In this document: in pieces, positions 26,322 to 35,144 of the stretch
How positions within the stretch are numbered: the first letter of the stretch is position 1
Layout: every line of letters starts with the position of its first letter
Assembly: GCF_003173035.1 (NCBI RefSeq)
Contig: NZ_QGLE01000007.1
Span: 1 to 64,000 of the forward strand
Reading direction: 5' to 3'
DNA length: 64,000 nt
DNA from: Zavarzinia aquatilis
Lineage (GTDB): Bacteria > Pseudomonadota > Alphaproteobacteria > Zavarziniales > Zavarziniaceae
The notes under the pieces: generated by a model
The model's input: only the letters and a program-made list of their open reading frames with translations
The model's database searches: none
Told to the model about the DNA's origin: nothing
Position numbers and translations under genes: made by a program

Positions 26322-27287
26322 CTAATCGCGCAAACACACCCCCAGCAATTGGTCGAGCGACGCCGGGGAATCCACGGCAAGGCCGATCTCGAACACCTCG
26401 ATGCCCCGGGCCCTGTCGCCGCTCAGGCGGGCGGCGTCCTTGGCCGTGGTGACCGGCACCGCGTCGAGGGCGCGGGCCTTTGCCCGGACCGCCTCGATCT
26501 CGGCGGGGGTGTAGGGATGATGGTCGGCGAAGGCCCGCGTCGCCACCACCACGGCCCCCGCCCCGGCGAGGCTGTCGAAGAATTTGGCGGGCCGGCCGAT
26601 GCCGGCGAAGGCGAAGACGCGGCGTCCGGCGAAGGCGGCGGGATCGAGAGGCCGAATCGCCGCGCGGAGCACCGGCAGGCTGCCCGTGTCGGGCATTGCC
26701 CGCGTCTCGGCGCCGACGATGACGATGGCCTGCGCCCGCGCCCTTGCCTCCAGCCAGTCTTCGCGCAAAGGCCCCGCCGGGATCACCCGGCCGTTGCCAA
26801 GACCGGCGCCGCCGTCGAGGACGAGGAAGGACAGGCGCTTCTTCAGCGCCGGGTTCTGGAAGCCGTCATCCATCACGATGACGTCGCCGCCCGCCGCGCG
26901 GATCGCCTTCGCCCCCGCCACCCGGTCACGTGCAACCCAGGCCGGCGCGGCCCTCGCGAGCAGCAGGGGTTCATCGCCGACGACATCGGCCCCCTGCCCC
27001 ATGACCTGCAAGGGACCGGCGGCGCTGCCGCCATGCCCGCGCGAGAGGAAATGCGGCTGCCGGCCGAGGGCGATCAGACGCTGCGCGACCAGAAGGGCGA
27101 AAGGCGTCTTGCCGGTGCCGCCCGCGGTCACATTGCCGATGCAGATGACGGGGATGCCGGGATCGAAGGGAAGGCCGCGCGCCAGCCGGCGCCTTGTCGC
27201 CAGCCGCCAGAGCGCGGACAGCGGCGCGAGCGCGGCGCCCCGCCAGCCGCCTCGCCCCGGTCCGGCCCAGAACTCAGGCGCCCGCAC
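26322..27287 (-). CDS. lpxK: Tetraacyldisaccharide 4'-kinase
   Basis: LpxK adds the 4'-phosphate to lipid A precursor with ATP at the inner membrane. The 321-residue protein shows the P-loop GNVTAGGTGKTPFALL and VMDDGFQNPALKK. The start is GTG at 27287 (VRAPEFWAG, the usual beginning of alphaproteobacterial LpxK). It overlaps waaA by 14 nt. The longer open frame upstream is a shadow of waaA. It is the last gene of the msbA-acyltransferase-waaA-lpxK operon. Confidence 0.95.
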   Translation of the reverse strand: MRAPEFWAGPGRGGWRGAALAPLSALWRLATRRRLARGLPFDPGIPVICIGNVTAGGTGKTPFALLVAQRLIALGRQPHFLSRGHGGSAAGPLQVMGQGADVVGDEPLLLARAAPAWVARDRVAGAKAIRAAGGDVIVMDDGFQNPALKKRLSFLVLDGGAGLGNGRVIPAGPLREDWLEARARAQAIVIVGAETRAMPDTGSLPVLRAAIRPLDPAAFAGRRVFAFAGIGRPAKFFDSLAGAGAVVVATRAFADHHPYTPAEIEAVRAKARALDAVPVTTAKDAARLSGDRARGIEVFEIGLAVDSPASLDQLLGVCLRD

Positions 27288-28554
27288 GCGGGTCCAGCCC
27301 CGGCAGATCGCGCACCGCCGCCAGCACCCGGTCGACGACACCGTCCCCTGCCACCGCCACGGCCGCGGCTGCCACGCCGAGCGCCGCCACCCGCGCGTCA
27401 TCCGCGAGAAGATCACCGATCAGGGTGGCCAGCGCGGCCTCGTCCGCGACTTCGGCCACGGCATGACCGGCACGCAAACTGTCCATCACCTCGGCGAAAT
27501 TGCCCATATGGGGGCCGGTGACCAGCGCGCAGCCGAGGCGCGCCGGCTCCAGCGGGTTCTGGCCGCCATGGGGCACCAGACTGCCGCCCATCGCGGCTAT
27601 GGGCGACAGGCGATAGAACAGGCCAAGTTCGCCGATGGTGTCGGCGACATAGATATCGGTGCCGGCCGCGATGGGCTCGCCTGCCCGGCGCCTTGCGACG
27701 GCAAGGCCCATCTCGGTCAGTTCGGCCGCGACATCCTCGCCCCGCTCGGGATGGCGGGGAACGATCAGGGTCAGAAGATCGGGCCAGCGCGCCTTGAGGG
27801 CGGCGTGAGCCCGGCCGGCCTGCGCCTCCTCCCCCTTGTGGCTGGAGGCGAGGAGCCAGCGCGGCCGCTCCCCCGCCTGGGCCGCCAGGGTCGCGAGGGC
27901 GGCGGCATCGGCGCCAAGGGCGGGCGCATCGAATTTCAGATTGCCCAGAAGGCGGACATCGGCGGCGCCGAGCGCGCGGAAACGCTCGCCGTCGGCCGCG
28001 CTCTGCGCCGCGACGAAGCGAAAAGCCGCCATCAGCGGGCGGATCAGCCCGGGCCGCTTTCGCCAGCCCTTCGCGCTCGCCTCCGACATGCGGCCGTTGA
28101 CGAGGGCCATGGCCACGCCCCGCCGCGCGGTTTCAAGCACGAGGTTGGGCCACAGCTCGCTCTCGATCCACAGCGCGGCATCCGGGCGCCAATGATCGAG
28201 GAAGCGGCGGACGGCGGCGGGATGGTCGACCGGCACGAACTGGTGAAAGGCCCCGGCGGGCAGGCGCCCGGCCATCAGCCCGGCCGAGGTGACAGTGCCC
28301 GTGGTCAGCAGGACCGAAAGCCCCGGCAATTCCACCAGCCGGCGGATGAGGCCCAGCACCGACTGCGCCTCGCCGACGCTGGCGCCATGCAGCCAGATCA
28401 GCCGGCCATCGGGCCGGGCGCGCGCCGCAAGGCCAAGGCGCTCGTTCAGGCGGGCGGCGTCCTCCTTGCCCCGGCGGCGGCGGCGCTCGAGCAGCGGGCG
28501 GACCAGCGGCGTCGCCATCCAGGTCAGCAGCCGGTAGAGGCCGGGGGTCATCAT
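27274..28554 (-). CDS. waaA: 3-deoxy-D-manno-octulosonate transferase
   Basis: WaaA (KdtA) transfers Kdo from CMP-Kdo to lipid IVA on the cytoplasmic side of the inner membrane. The 426-residue protein has an N-terminal membrane-associated segment, LIWLHGASVGEAQSV, and the catalytic Glu in WIESELWPN. The C-terminal GT-B half has LLASSHKGEE, VPRHPERG and GGSLVPHGGQNPLEPARLG. It overlaps the DUF374 acyltransferase gene by 4 nt and lpxK by 14 nt. The number of Kdo units added cannot be told from the sequence. Confidence 0.96.
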   Translation of the reverse strand: MMTPGLYRLLTWMATPLVRPLLERRRRRGKEDAARLNERLGLAARARPDGRLIWLHGASVGEAQSVLGLIRRLVELPGLSVLLTTGTVTSAGLMAGRLPAGAFHQFVPVDHPAAVRRFLDHWRPDAALWIESELWPNLVLETARRGVAMALVNGRMSEASAKGWRKRPGLIRPLMAAFRFVAAQSAADGERFRALGAADVRLLGNLKFDAPALGADAAALATLAAQAGERPRWLLASSHKGEEAQAGRAHAALKARWPDLLTLIVPRHPERGEDVAAELTEMGLAVARRRAGEPIAAGTDIYVADTIGELGLFYRLSPIAAMGGSLVPHGGQNPLEPARLGCALVTGPHMGNFAEVMDSLRAGHAVAEVADEAALATLIGDLLADDARVAALGVAAAAVAVAGDGVVDRVLAAVRDLPGLDPRAGA

Positions 28555-29318
28555 CGCCGGGCGCCCCGGACCCTGGGCGGCGGCGGCTCGACCCGGGGGC
28601 GGCCCATGCGGCGGTCGGCCTCATGGGTCAGGGCGTTCAGGTCATCTTCCAGCCGCTGCCGCCACTGCTCGAACGCCGTCTCGTCGAGGTCGGGCGGCAC
28701 GGTGAAGGGCTCGCCCACCAGATAGAGGCCGCGATTGAACGGCGTCGCCAGCAGGAAACGATCCCAGCTGTTCAGCACGGGGCCACGCCGGGCCGAAAAG
28801 GTAACGGGAAAGACCGGAATCCCGCCCATGGAAGCGGCGGCGATGGTGCCACCCTTGGCGTGCATGCAGGGACCGCTGGGACCGTCGGGGGTGAAGGCGG
28901 CGTGGCCGCCAGCCTCGATCACCTGATGCAACTCGCGCATCGCGGCATAACCGCCCTTGCGGGACGAGCCGCGCACCGTCGACATGCCAAGCCCTTCGAT
29001 CGAGCGGGCGATGATCTCGCCATCGGCATGGTTCGAGATGAGGACATGGATGCGGCGCAGCGTCGGCCCCTTGCGAAAGCGCGCCATCATGAGCAGCCGG
29101 CCGTGCCAGAAGGCCATGATCATGGGCGCGCCGCCGTTCCAGCTTTCCAGCAGGCGGGCGAGGCCCGGGCCATCCTCGTCGAAGCGGCTGGTCCGGCGCA
29201 CGAAGCCGATGTAGCTGCCGATCAGAAAGGCCGCGAGGCGCATCACGAAGGCCGAGCGCCCGAGGCGCCGGCCCAGCGACGGGCGCTTCTTGCGCCTATT
29301 CGGCTTCGGCTTGGGCAT
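28551..29318 (-). CDS. DUF374 lysophospholipid acyltransferase family protein
   Basis: This 255-residue protein belongs to the DUF374 branch of the PlsC/LpxL-like acyltransferases. A basic N-terminus (about 1-20) precedes a membrane segment (AFVMRLAAFLIGSYIGFV). The acyltransferase-like motif is MIMAFWHGRLLM with His at the usual catalytic position, then ISNHADGEIIARSIEGLGMSTVRGSS and AAFTPDGPSGPCMHAKGG. Family members sit next to waaA/lpxK in many proteobacteria, but the acyl acceptor is not established. The ATG at 29318 overlaps the msbA-type gene by 23 nt; a second ATG at 29330 is possible. Confidence 0.85.
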   Translation of the reverse strand: MPKPKPNRRKKRPSLGRRLGRSAFVMRLAAFLIGSYIGFVRRTSRFDEDGPGLARLLESWNGGAPMIMAFWHGRLLMMARFRKGPTLRRIHVLISNHADGEIIARSIEGLGMSTVRGSSRKGGYAAMRELHQVIEAGGHAAFTPDGPSGPCMHAKGGTIAAASMGGIPVFPVTFSARRGPVLNSWDRFLLATPFNRGLYLVGEPFTVPPDLDETAFEQWRQRLEDDLNALTHEADRRMGRPRVEPPPPRVRGARR

Positions 29319-31098
29319 AGAGCCGTGCATAGAGACCGCCCTTGGCGATAAGTTCGTCGTGGCTGCCGCTCTCGGCGATGCGGCCGCCCTCGACCACATG
29401 GATACAGTCGGCGTCGACGATGGTGGACAGGCGATGGGCGATGACGAGGGTGGTGCGGCCCTTCATGAGGCCGCGCAGGGTCGCCTGGATCTGCCGCTCC
29501 GACTCGGTGTCGAGGGCCGAGGTGGCCTCGTCGAGCAGCAGGATCGGGGCATCGCGCAGGAAGGCCCGGGCGATGCAGATGCGCTGACGCTGCCCGCCCG
29601 ACAGTTTGACGCCGGATTCGCCGACCACCGTGTCATAGCCCTGCGGCAGGCCCATGATGAAGTCATGGGCCGCCGCCGCCCGCGCCGCCGCCTCGATCTG
29701 GCTTTGCGGCGCGCCCGGACGGCCATAGGCGATATTGCTGGCGATCGTGTCGTCGAACAGGGTCGCTTCCTGCGCAACCAGCGCCATCGCGCGGCGCAGC
29801 GACGCGAGGGTGACGCCCTTGATGTCCTGCCCGTCGATCAGGATGCGGCCGCCGGTCGGATCGTAGAAGCGCGGGATCAGATTGATCGTCGTCGATTTGC
29901 CGCCGCCGGAAGGCCCGACCAGCGCCACGGTCTTGCCCGCCGGCACGGTGAGCGAGACACCCTTCAGCGCCGGGGTGCCATCGTTATAGGCGAAATGCAC
30001 ATCCTCGAAGACGATCTCGGCGCGCGCCACCGCGATGTCGGGGGCATCGGGGGCGTCGGCCACCTTGGGCTTCACGTCGAGCATGGCGAAGACGCGGTCG
30101 GCGGCGGCGAGACCTTCCTGCCAGGTATTGTTCAGGGTCGAGAGACTGCGCAGCGGCTGATAGGCCATGATCATCGCGGCGATGAAACTGGTGAAGCCGC
30201 CGAAGCTCATTTCCGAACTCTGCGCCTGCAGCCCGGCATAGAGGATGGCGGCGGCGATGGCGACCGCGCCCACGGCGTCGTTCAGGGGCACCGTGGCCGC
30301 CTTGGTGCGCACACCGCGCATCAGATGGCCGAGGCGCCGCTCCACGGAGGCGGTGACGGTCGCCAGTTCGTCCGCCTCGCGGCCGTAAGCCTTGACGAGC
30401 CGGGTGCCGTCGAACCGCTCGGTCAGGAGGGACGACAGGGTGCCGGTCTCGGCCTGCGCCTTGCCCGACACTTTCCGGGTCTTGCGGCCGAGGCGGCGCA
30501 TGACAAAGGCGGCGACGGGAAAGCCGACCGAGGCGACGAGGGCGAGCTGCCAGTTCTGGTAGTACATGACGCCGATCAGCATCAGCACCGAGACGGCGTC
30601 GCGCAGAAGCCCGACCACGCCTTTGGAAACCGCGTCGGACAGCAGGCCGGCGTCATAGAGGAAGGCGGAAATCAGCCGGCCCGAGTGAATGTCGTGAATC
30701 CAGGCAAGATCGGCGCGCATGAAATTGTCGAACAGGCTGAGCTGGGTGTCGGCGACGATGCGCTGGCCGACATAGGACATCTGCACGCTCTGGATATAGT
30801 CGGCGACCGACTTGACGATGGCCGAGGCAACGACCGCCGCCGGCACCGCCCACAGCGCGGTCTGGTTCCGGTTGACGAAAATCTCGTTGATCGCCGGGTC
30901 GAGCAGATAGGCCAGCAGCGCGGTCATGCCGGCGACGATCGCCATCATCACGCCGGCCAGCGCGAGGCGCCTGGCGTGGGGCTTGACCGCGCCTTTCAGC
31001 AGGCGGCGGACGGTGGACGTCTTCGCGGGATCGACGGCAGACGGGGAAGGCTCGGTGGTCAAATCTGAACTCGCTGTTGCGGAGCGGCACGCTATCAC
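29296..31098 (-). CDS. msbA: MsbA-type ABC transporter, permease/ATPase
   Basis: The 600-residue half-transporter flips lipid A-core (or another lipid) across the inner membrane as a homodimer. It has a six-segment transmembrane domain (about 45-335) and a nucleotide-binding domain (about 360-600). Walker A is GPSGGGKST (395-403), the signature is LSGGQRQR, and Walker B is ILLLDEATSALD followed by H-loop IAHRLS. GTG at 31098 is the best start: a GGAGGG ribosome-binding site lies 5-6 nt upstream, and nothing family-like precedes it. It begins the lipid A gene run and is divergent from the phosphatase at 31192. Lipid specificity is inferred from the neighbours. Confidence 0.92.
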   Translation of the reverse strand: MIACRSATASSDLTTEPSPSAVDPAKTSTVRRLLKGAVKPHARRLALAGVMMAIVAGMTALLAYLLDPAINEIFVNRNQTALWAVPAAVVASAIVKSVADYIQSVQMSYVGQRIVADTQLSLFDNFMRADLAWIHDIHSGRLISAFLYDAGLLSDAVSKGVVGLLRDAVSVLMLIGVMYYQNWQLALVASVGFPVAAFVMRRLGRKTRKVSGKAQAETGTLSSLLTERFDGTRLVKAYGREADELATVTASVERRLGHLMRGVRTKAATVPLNDAVGAVAIAAAILYAGLQAQSSEMSFGGFTSFIAAMIMAYQPLRSLSTLNNTWQEGLAAADRVFAMLDVKPKVADAPDAPDIAVARAEIVFEDVHFAYNDGTPALKGVSLTVPAGKTVALVGPSGGGKSTTINLIPRFYDPTGGRILIDGQDIKGVTLASLRRAMALVAQEATLFDDTIASNIAYGRPGAPQSQIEAAARAAAAHDFIMGLPQGYDTVVGESGVKLSGGQRQRICIARAFLRDAPILLLDEATSALDTESERQIQATLRGLMKGRTTLVIAHRLSTIVDADCIHVVEGGRIAESGSHDELIAKGGLYARLYAQAEAE

Positions 31099-31191
31099 GT
31101 CTGCCCTCCGGCGCAAAACCCGGCGGACCCGGCCTTGCCGGGGGTGCGCCGCCTCGCTATATGGGGCGGGCCAGTAAGAAAAGGATCGAAT

Positions 31192-31896
31192 TTGTTCAAG
31201 CGCCAGACCCGCAAGGCCGGGGACCGGTTCCGCCGCCTGCGCGGCGACGCGGATACGCCCTGGCGCCGTCTGGCCGCATGGGCCGAGGTGCTGTTCGTCG
31301 ATCACGGCATCTTCCGTCTGCTGTTCTGGAACAAGCGGAAAGTGAACGAGAACCTGTGGCGCGGCGCCCAGCCGACGTCATGGCAGGTGCGCGGCCTCGC
31401 CCGGCAGGGCGTCCGCACCATCGTCAACCTGCGCGGCCCCCGCGACTGCGCGACCTATCTGTTCGAGAAGGACGCGGCCGAGGAAGCGGGCATCGCCCTC
31501 GTCGATTTCGTCATGACCTCGCGCGAGCCGCCGCCGGCCAAACGCCTGCACGAGTTGAAGGATCTCTTCGCGCGGATCGAATATCCAGCCCTCGTCCACT
31601 GCAAGTCGGGCGCGGACCGGGCCGGCATCACTTCCGCCCTGTTCCTGCTGATCCACGAGGGCAGGACGCCGGAAGAGGCGAAGCGCCAGCTCTCGCTGCG
31701 CTATGGCCATATCCGCCAGGGCAAGACCGGCGTGCTCGACCAGTTCTTCGACGAGTATATTGCCGCGCGCGACGCGACCGGCATCGACTTCTGGACCTGG
31801 GTCGACACGGTCTATGACCCGAAGCAGATGAAGCGGGATTTCCACGCCGGCCTGATCGGCAATCTGATCGTCGACCGCATCCTCGGCCGCGAATAG
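31192..31896 (+). CDS. Dual-specificity/tyrosine phosphatase-like protein
   Basis: This 234-residue protein has the CX5R phosphatase signature VHCKSGADRAG (C137, R143) after a helix-rich N-terminal region. WRGAQPTSWQVRGLARQGVRTIVNLRG marks the family's N-terminal strand-loop. It belongs to the atypical DSP-like group found in bacteria and plants, some of which act on phosphoproteins and others on phosphoinositides or phosphosugars. The start is TTG at 31192, preceded by AAGGA seven bases upstream. It is divergent from msbA, with 93 nt between. That position next to lipid A genes suggests an envelope role, but this is inference. Confidence 0.85.
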   Translation: MFKRQTRKAGDRFRRLRGDADTPWRRLAAWAEVLFVDHGIFRLLFWNKRKVNENLWRGAQPTSWQVRGLARQGVRTIVNLRGPRDCATYLFEKDAAEEAGIALVDFVMTSREPPPAKRLHELKDLFARIEYPALVHCKSGADRAGITSALFLLIHEGRTPEEAKRQLSLRYGHIRQGKTGVLDQFFDEYIAARDATGIDFWTWVDTVYDPKQMKRDFHAGLIGNLIVDRILGRE

Positions 31897-31898
31897 AC

Positions 31899-32711
31899 TC
31901 AGCCCATCATGGCGCGGGCGACGTCCGGCGGCGGATTGAACTCGCTCAGTTTCGTCAGCAGCGCCCGGTGCAGGCGCGGCCCCGCCGAAATCACGTTGCG
32001 GTGCCGGGTCGAGGGACGGTTGTAGACGAAGCCCTCCCCCTCGTGGGTGCTGGCGATGCCGCCGGCTTCGCGCACGATGAGGTCGGCAGCGGCGATATCC
32101 CAGTCGCTCTTGCCCGTCAGGCTGACCGAGCCGTGGCTGAGCCCGCCCGCCACCTGGCACAGGGCATAGGCGATGGAGCTGGACGGGCTGATGTCGATGG
32201 TTGGCCAAGGCGTCGGCCAGAAGCGGGAGCGGAACATGTCGGCCGGCCCGACCAACCGCGCGCCGTCGATGGCATCCCGGTCGCTGACCCGGATCGCGTC
32301 GCCATTCAGCCGCGCCCCCTGCCCCGCCGCCGCGTCGAACAATTCGCCGGTCGCCGGATTGAAGACGACGCCCGCCACCGGCCGCCCGCCCTCGACAACC
32401 GCGAGGGAGACGGCATAGAGCGGCCGTTTCTTGATGAAGGCCCGCGTGCCGTCGATGGGATCGACGACGAACAGGCGCGGCGCCAGCAGGCGCGCCGGAT
32501 CATCGGTGCTTTCTTCGGACAGCCAGCCGTAATCGGGCCGCGCCTTCGACAGGGTGTCGCGCAGCAAAGCGTCGACCGCCATGTCGGCGTCGGTCACCGG
32601 GCCCTGACCCGGCTTTTCCCGAATGTCGTAACCCCTGTCCTGATAGTGGAGGGCGAGCGCCCCCGCCGCCCGCGCGGCGTCGATCAGCAGGGGAAGGTCG
32701 TCGCCGCTCAT
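31899..32711 (-). CDS. CysQ/SuhB-like inositol-monophosphatase-family phosphatase
   Basis: This 270-residue member of the IMPase family has motif 1 YGWLSEES, the metal-binding DPIDGT (in LFVVDPIDGTRAF), and motif 3 WDIAAADLIVREAGG with Asp. The closest known functions are 3'(2'),5'-bisphosphate nucleotidase (CysQ) and inositol-1-phosphatase (SuhB); the motif set alone cannot separate them, though the layout with DADMAVDALL looks more CysQ-like. It overlaps the TldD/PmbA gene by four bases (ATGA). The open frame upstream is a shadow. Confidence 0.85.
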   Translation of the reverse strand: MSGDDLPLLIDAARAAGALALHYQDRGYDIREKPGQGPVTDADMAVDALLRDTLSKARPDYGWLSEESTDDPARLLAPRLFVVDPIDGTRAFIKKRPLYAVSLAVVEGGRPVAGVVFNPATGELFDAAAGQGARLNGDAIRVSDRDAIDGARLVGPADMFRSRFWPTPWPTIDISPSSSIAYALCQVAGGLSHGSVSLTGKSDWDIAAADLIVREAGGIASTHEGEGFVYNRPSTRHRNVISAGPRLHRALLTKLSEFNPPPDVARAMMG

Positions 32712-34042
32712 GTGCCCGCGACGGTCATGCCTTCGACCCGCAGCGTCGGCGCATTGGTGCCGTAGCGGAAGGTCAGGTCGCTGGCCGGGGTCAGGCGGGG
32801 GAACATGTCCTTCAGGTTGCCGGCGATGGTCAATTCGCTGACCGGATAGGCCAGCTGGCCCTTCTCGATCCAGTAGCCGGCGGCGCCCCGGCTGTAGTCG
32901 CCGGTGATGCCGTTGACGCCCGAGCCGATCAGTTCGGTGACATAGAAGCCGCTGTCGATATCGGCCATCAGCTCGGCCGGCGACAGGGTGCCGGGCGCCA
33001 TGTGGACATTGCTGGCGCTCGGGCTCGGCGGGCCGGAGGTCCCGCGCGAGGCATGGCCCGTGGTGACGAGACCGAGCTGGCGGGCCGAGGCGCTGTCGAG
33101 CAGCCAAGTGGTCAGCCGGCCGTCGTCGATCAGCTTCCGGGTCGAGACGCGGACCCCTTCGCCGTCGAACGGGCGGGAGCGCAGGCCCCGGCGCCGCGAA
33201 GGATCGTCGACGATCTCGATGCCAGGGGCGAAAATCTGTTCGCCCATGCGGTCCTTCAGGAAGGAGGTGCCCCTGGTGATCGCGGCACCGTTGATGGCGC
33301 CCAGCAGATGGCCGATCAGCGAGGAGGCGATGCGGGGATCGAAGACCACCGGCACCCGCGCGGTCTTGACCTTGCGCGGGTTGAGGCGGCGCACGACCTT
33401 TTCGCCCGCGTGGCGGCCGATGGCCTCGGGATCGTCGAGGTCCGCGGCGAAGCGGGTCGCGGCATAGTCGTAATCCCGCTCCATCCCCGTGCCGCTGCCG
33501 GCGAGGACCGAAACCGAGACCGAGTGCATGGAGTTGCGATACTCGCCGGCAAAGCCGCCGCTCGTCGCCATGCCGACCCGATTGGCGCCCCAGCTGGCGC
33601 TGGCGCCTTCCGAATTGGTCACCCCCGCGACGGCGAGGGCCGCGACCTCGGCCTTGGCCGCGCGATCGAACAGGACCTGCGGGTCCGGCTCGTCGGGATC
33701 GAACATCTCGAGGTCGGGCGGCGCGGTTTCCAGCAGCGCCGGATCGGCGAGGCCGGCGAAACGGTCGGGCGGGGCGACTTTCGCCATGCCGACCGCGCGC
33801 TCGACCAGACGGTCGAGGGCGGGCGAATCGATTTCGCTCGACGAGACGATGGCTTGCGACGCACCGACGAAGACCCGAAGGCCGAGGTCCCTTGTCTCCG
33901 ACCGCTCCAGTTCCTCGAGCTTCCCGAGTCGCCACGAGGCGCCGAGGGAAATCGCCTCGAAATAGAGCGCGTCGGCGGCATCGGCCCCGGCGCGGCGGGC
34001 CCGACCCAGCAAGTCGTCGAGCAGATCCAGTGGTTCGGCCAT
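32708..34042 (-). CDS. pmbA: TldD/PmbA family metalloprotease-like protein
   Basis: PmbA (TldE) forms a heterodimer with TldD in a metallopeptidase that trims peptides such as microcins and the CcdA antitoxin. This 444-residue protein has the typical EAISLGASWRLGKLEELERSETRDLGLRVFVG region, GGFAGEYRNSMHSVSV and a C-terminal GVNGITGDYSRGAAGYWIEKGQ segment. TldE subunits normally lack the HExxxH zinc site of TldD; none is visible here, so it should need a TldD partner that is not in this window. The ATG at 34042 follows GGGTAAG. It is the first gene of a two-gene operon with the CysQ-like phosphatase. Confidence 0.9.
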   Translation of the reverse strand: MAEPLDLLDDLLGRARRAGADAADALYFEAISLGASWRLGKLEELERSETRDLGLRVFVGASQAIVSSSEIDSPALDRLVERAVGMAKVAPPDRFAGLADPALLETAPPDLEMFDPDEPDPQVLFDRAAKAEVAALAVAGVTNSEGASASWGANRVGMATSGGFAGEYRNSMHSVSVSVLAGSGTGMERDYDYAATRFAADLDDPEAIGRHAGEKVVRRLNPRKVKTARVPVVFDPRIASSLIGHLLGAINGAAITRGTSFLKDRMGEQIFAPGIEIVDDPSRRRGLRSRPFDGEGVRVSTRKLIDDGRLTTWLLDSASARQLGLVTTGHASRGTSGPPSPSASNVHMAPGTLSPAELMADIDSGFYVTELIGSGVNGITGDYSRGAAGYWIEKGQLAYPVSELTIAGNLKDMFPRLTPASDLTFRYGTNAPTLRVEGMTVAGT

Positions 34043-34117
34043 CTTCTTACCCAATAGAATGCGGGGCGCATCCTAAAGGGATCGGACGGCCGGCGTCAGC
34101 CCTTGTCTTCAAATGTC

Positions 34118-35110
34118 TCAGCCCCGGGCGAGGCGCCGCGTGTCTTCCTTGCCCGCGAGGGGGACGCGGGCATCCGCCCGCTCGCCCGCCGCGAGATAGA
34201 ACAGGCGCTTCAGCTCCTGCCGGCCCCGGGTGACATTGTCCTGGATGATGCCGGTCATGAGCGACAGCACGGACAGGGTCAGCAGCGCGACCGAGACGAT
34301 CAGGGTGGGGAAGCGCGGCACGAGGCCGGTCGCGATGTAATCGACAAGGACCGGAATGAAGAAACCGATGGAGGCGAGCAGGAACACCCCGGCAAAACTG
34401 CCGAACAGGGCCAGCGGCTTTTCCAGCATCAGAAGCCGCAGGATCAGCTTCAGGATGCGGAAACCGTCGCGATAGGTCGACAGCTTGGACTGGCTGCCCT
34501 CGACCCGGGCGCTGTAATGCGTCGGCATCTCGGCCGTGGCGAGGCGGAGTTCCAGCGTGTGCACGGTGATTTCCGTCTCGATCTCGAAGCCGCCGGAGAG
34601 CGAGGGGAAAGCCTTCACGAAGCGGCGCGAGAACACGCGGTAACCGGTCAGCATGTCGGTGAAGGTGCGGCCGAACAGCCGGGTGACCAGCGTGGTCAGC
34701 AGCCAGTTGCCGAAGCGGTGGCCCGCCCGGTAAGCCTCCGGATCGTCGTCGACCCTTGTGCCGACCACCATGTCGAGGTTTTCGTCGACCAGGCGGCGCA
34801 CCATGGCGGGGGCGGCCCCGGCGTCATAGGTGCCGTCACCGTCGACCATGATGTAGATGTCGGCGTCGACATCCGAGAACATGCGGCGCACGACATTGCC
34901 CTTGCCGCGATGGCTGACCTGACGGACGACGGCACCGGCGGCGCGCGCCACCTCCATCGTCCGGTCAGTCGACATGTTGTCGTAGACATAGACCGTCGCG
35001 CCGGGCAGCACGGCGTGGAAATCCTTCACCACCCGGGCGATGGCCGCTTCCTCGTTCAGGCAGGGAACGATGACGGCGATCTCGCGCCCGGCACCCGCAG
35101 TCCAGTCCAT
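34118..35110 (-). CDS. GT2 family glycosyltransferase (DPM1-like, membrane-anchored)
   Basis: This 330-residue protein has a GT2 catalytic domain (about 10-240: AVIVPCLNEEAAI, the nucleotide-binding DNMSTDRT, YIMVDGDGTYD with the DxD-like motif, and GFEIETEITVH). Two C-terminal transmembrane helices follow (about 245-300). The plan matches polyisoprenyl-phosphate glycosyltransferases such as ArnC/DPM1 types, which load a sugar onto undecaprenyl phosphate. The ATG at 35110 follows GGAAGGATA. It is 34 nt downstream of the membrane protein gene at 35145, so both are likely co-expressed as a sugar-donor and transferase pair. Confidence 0.88.
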   Translation of the reverse strand: MDWTAGAGREIAVIVPCLNEEAAIARVVKDFHAVLPGATVYVYDNMSTDRTMEVARAAGAVVRQVSHRGKGNVVRRMFSDVDADIYIMVDGDGTYDAGAAPAMVRRLVDENLDMVVGTRVDDDPEAYRAGHRFGNWLLTTLVTRLFGRTFTDMLTGYRVFSRRFVKAFPSLSGGFEIETEITVHTLELRLATAEMPTHYSARVEGSQSKLSTYRDGFRILKLILRLLMLEKPLALFGSFAGVFLLASIGFFIPVLVDYIATGLVPRFPTLIVSVALLTLSVLSLMTGIIQDNVTRGRQELKRLFYLAAGERADARVPLAGKEDTRRLARG

Positions 35111-35144
35111 GTCGATATCCTTCCGGCCCCCGCGGGCCTGGCCT

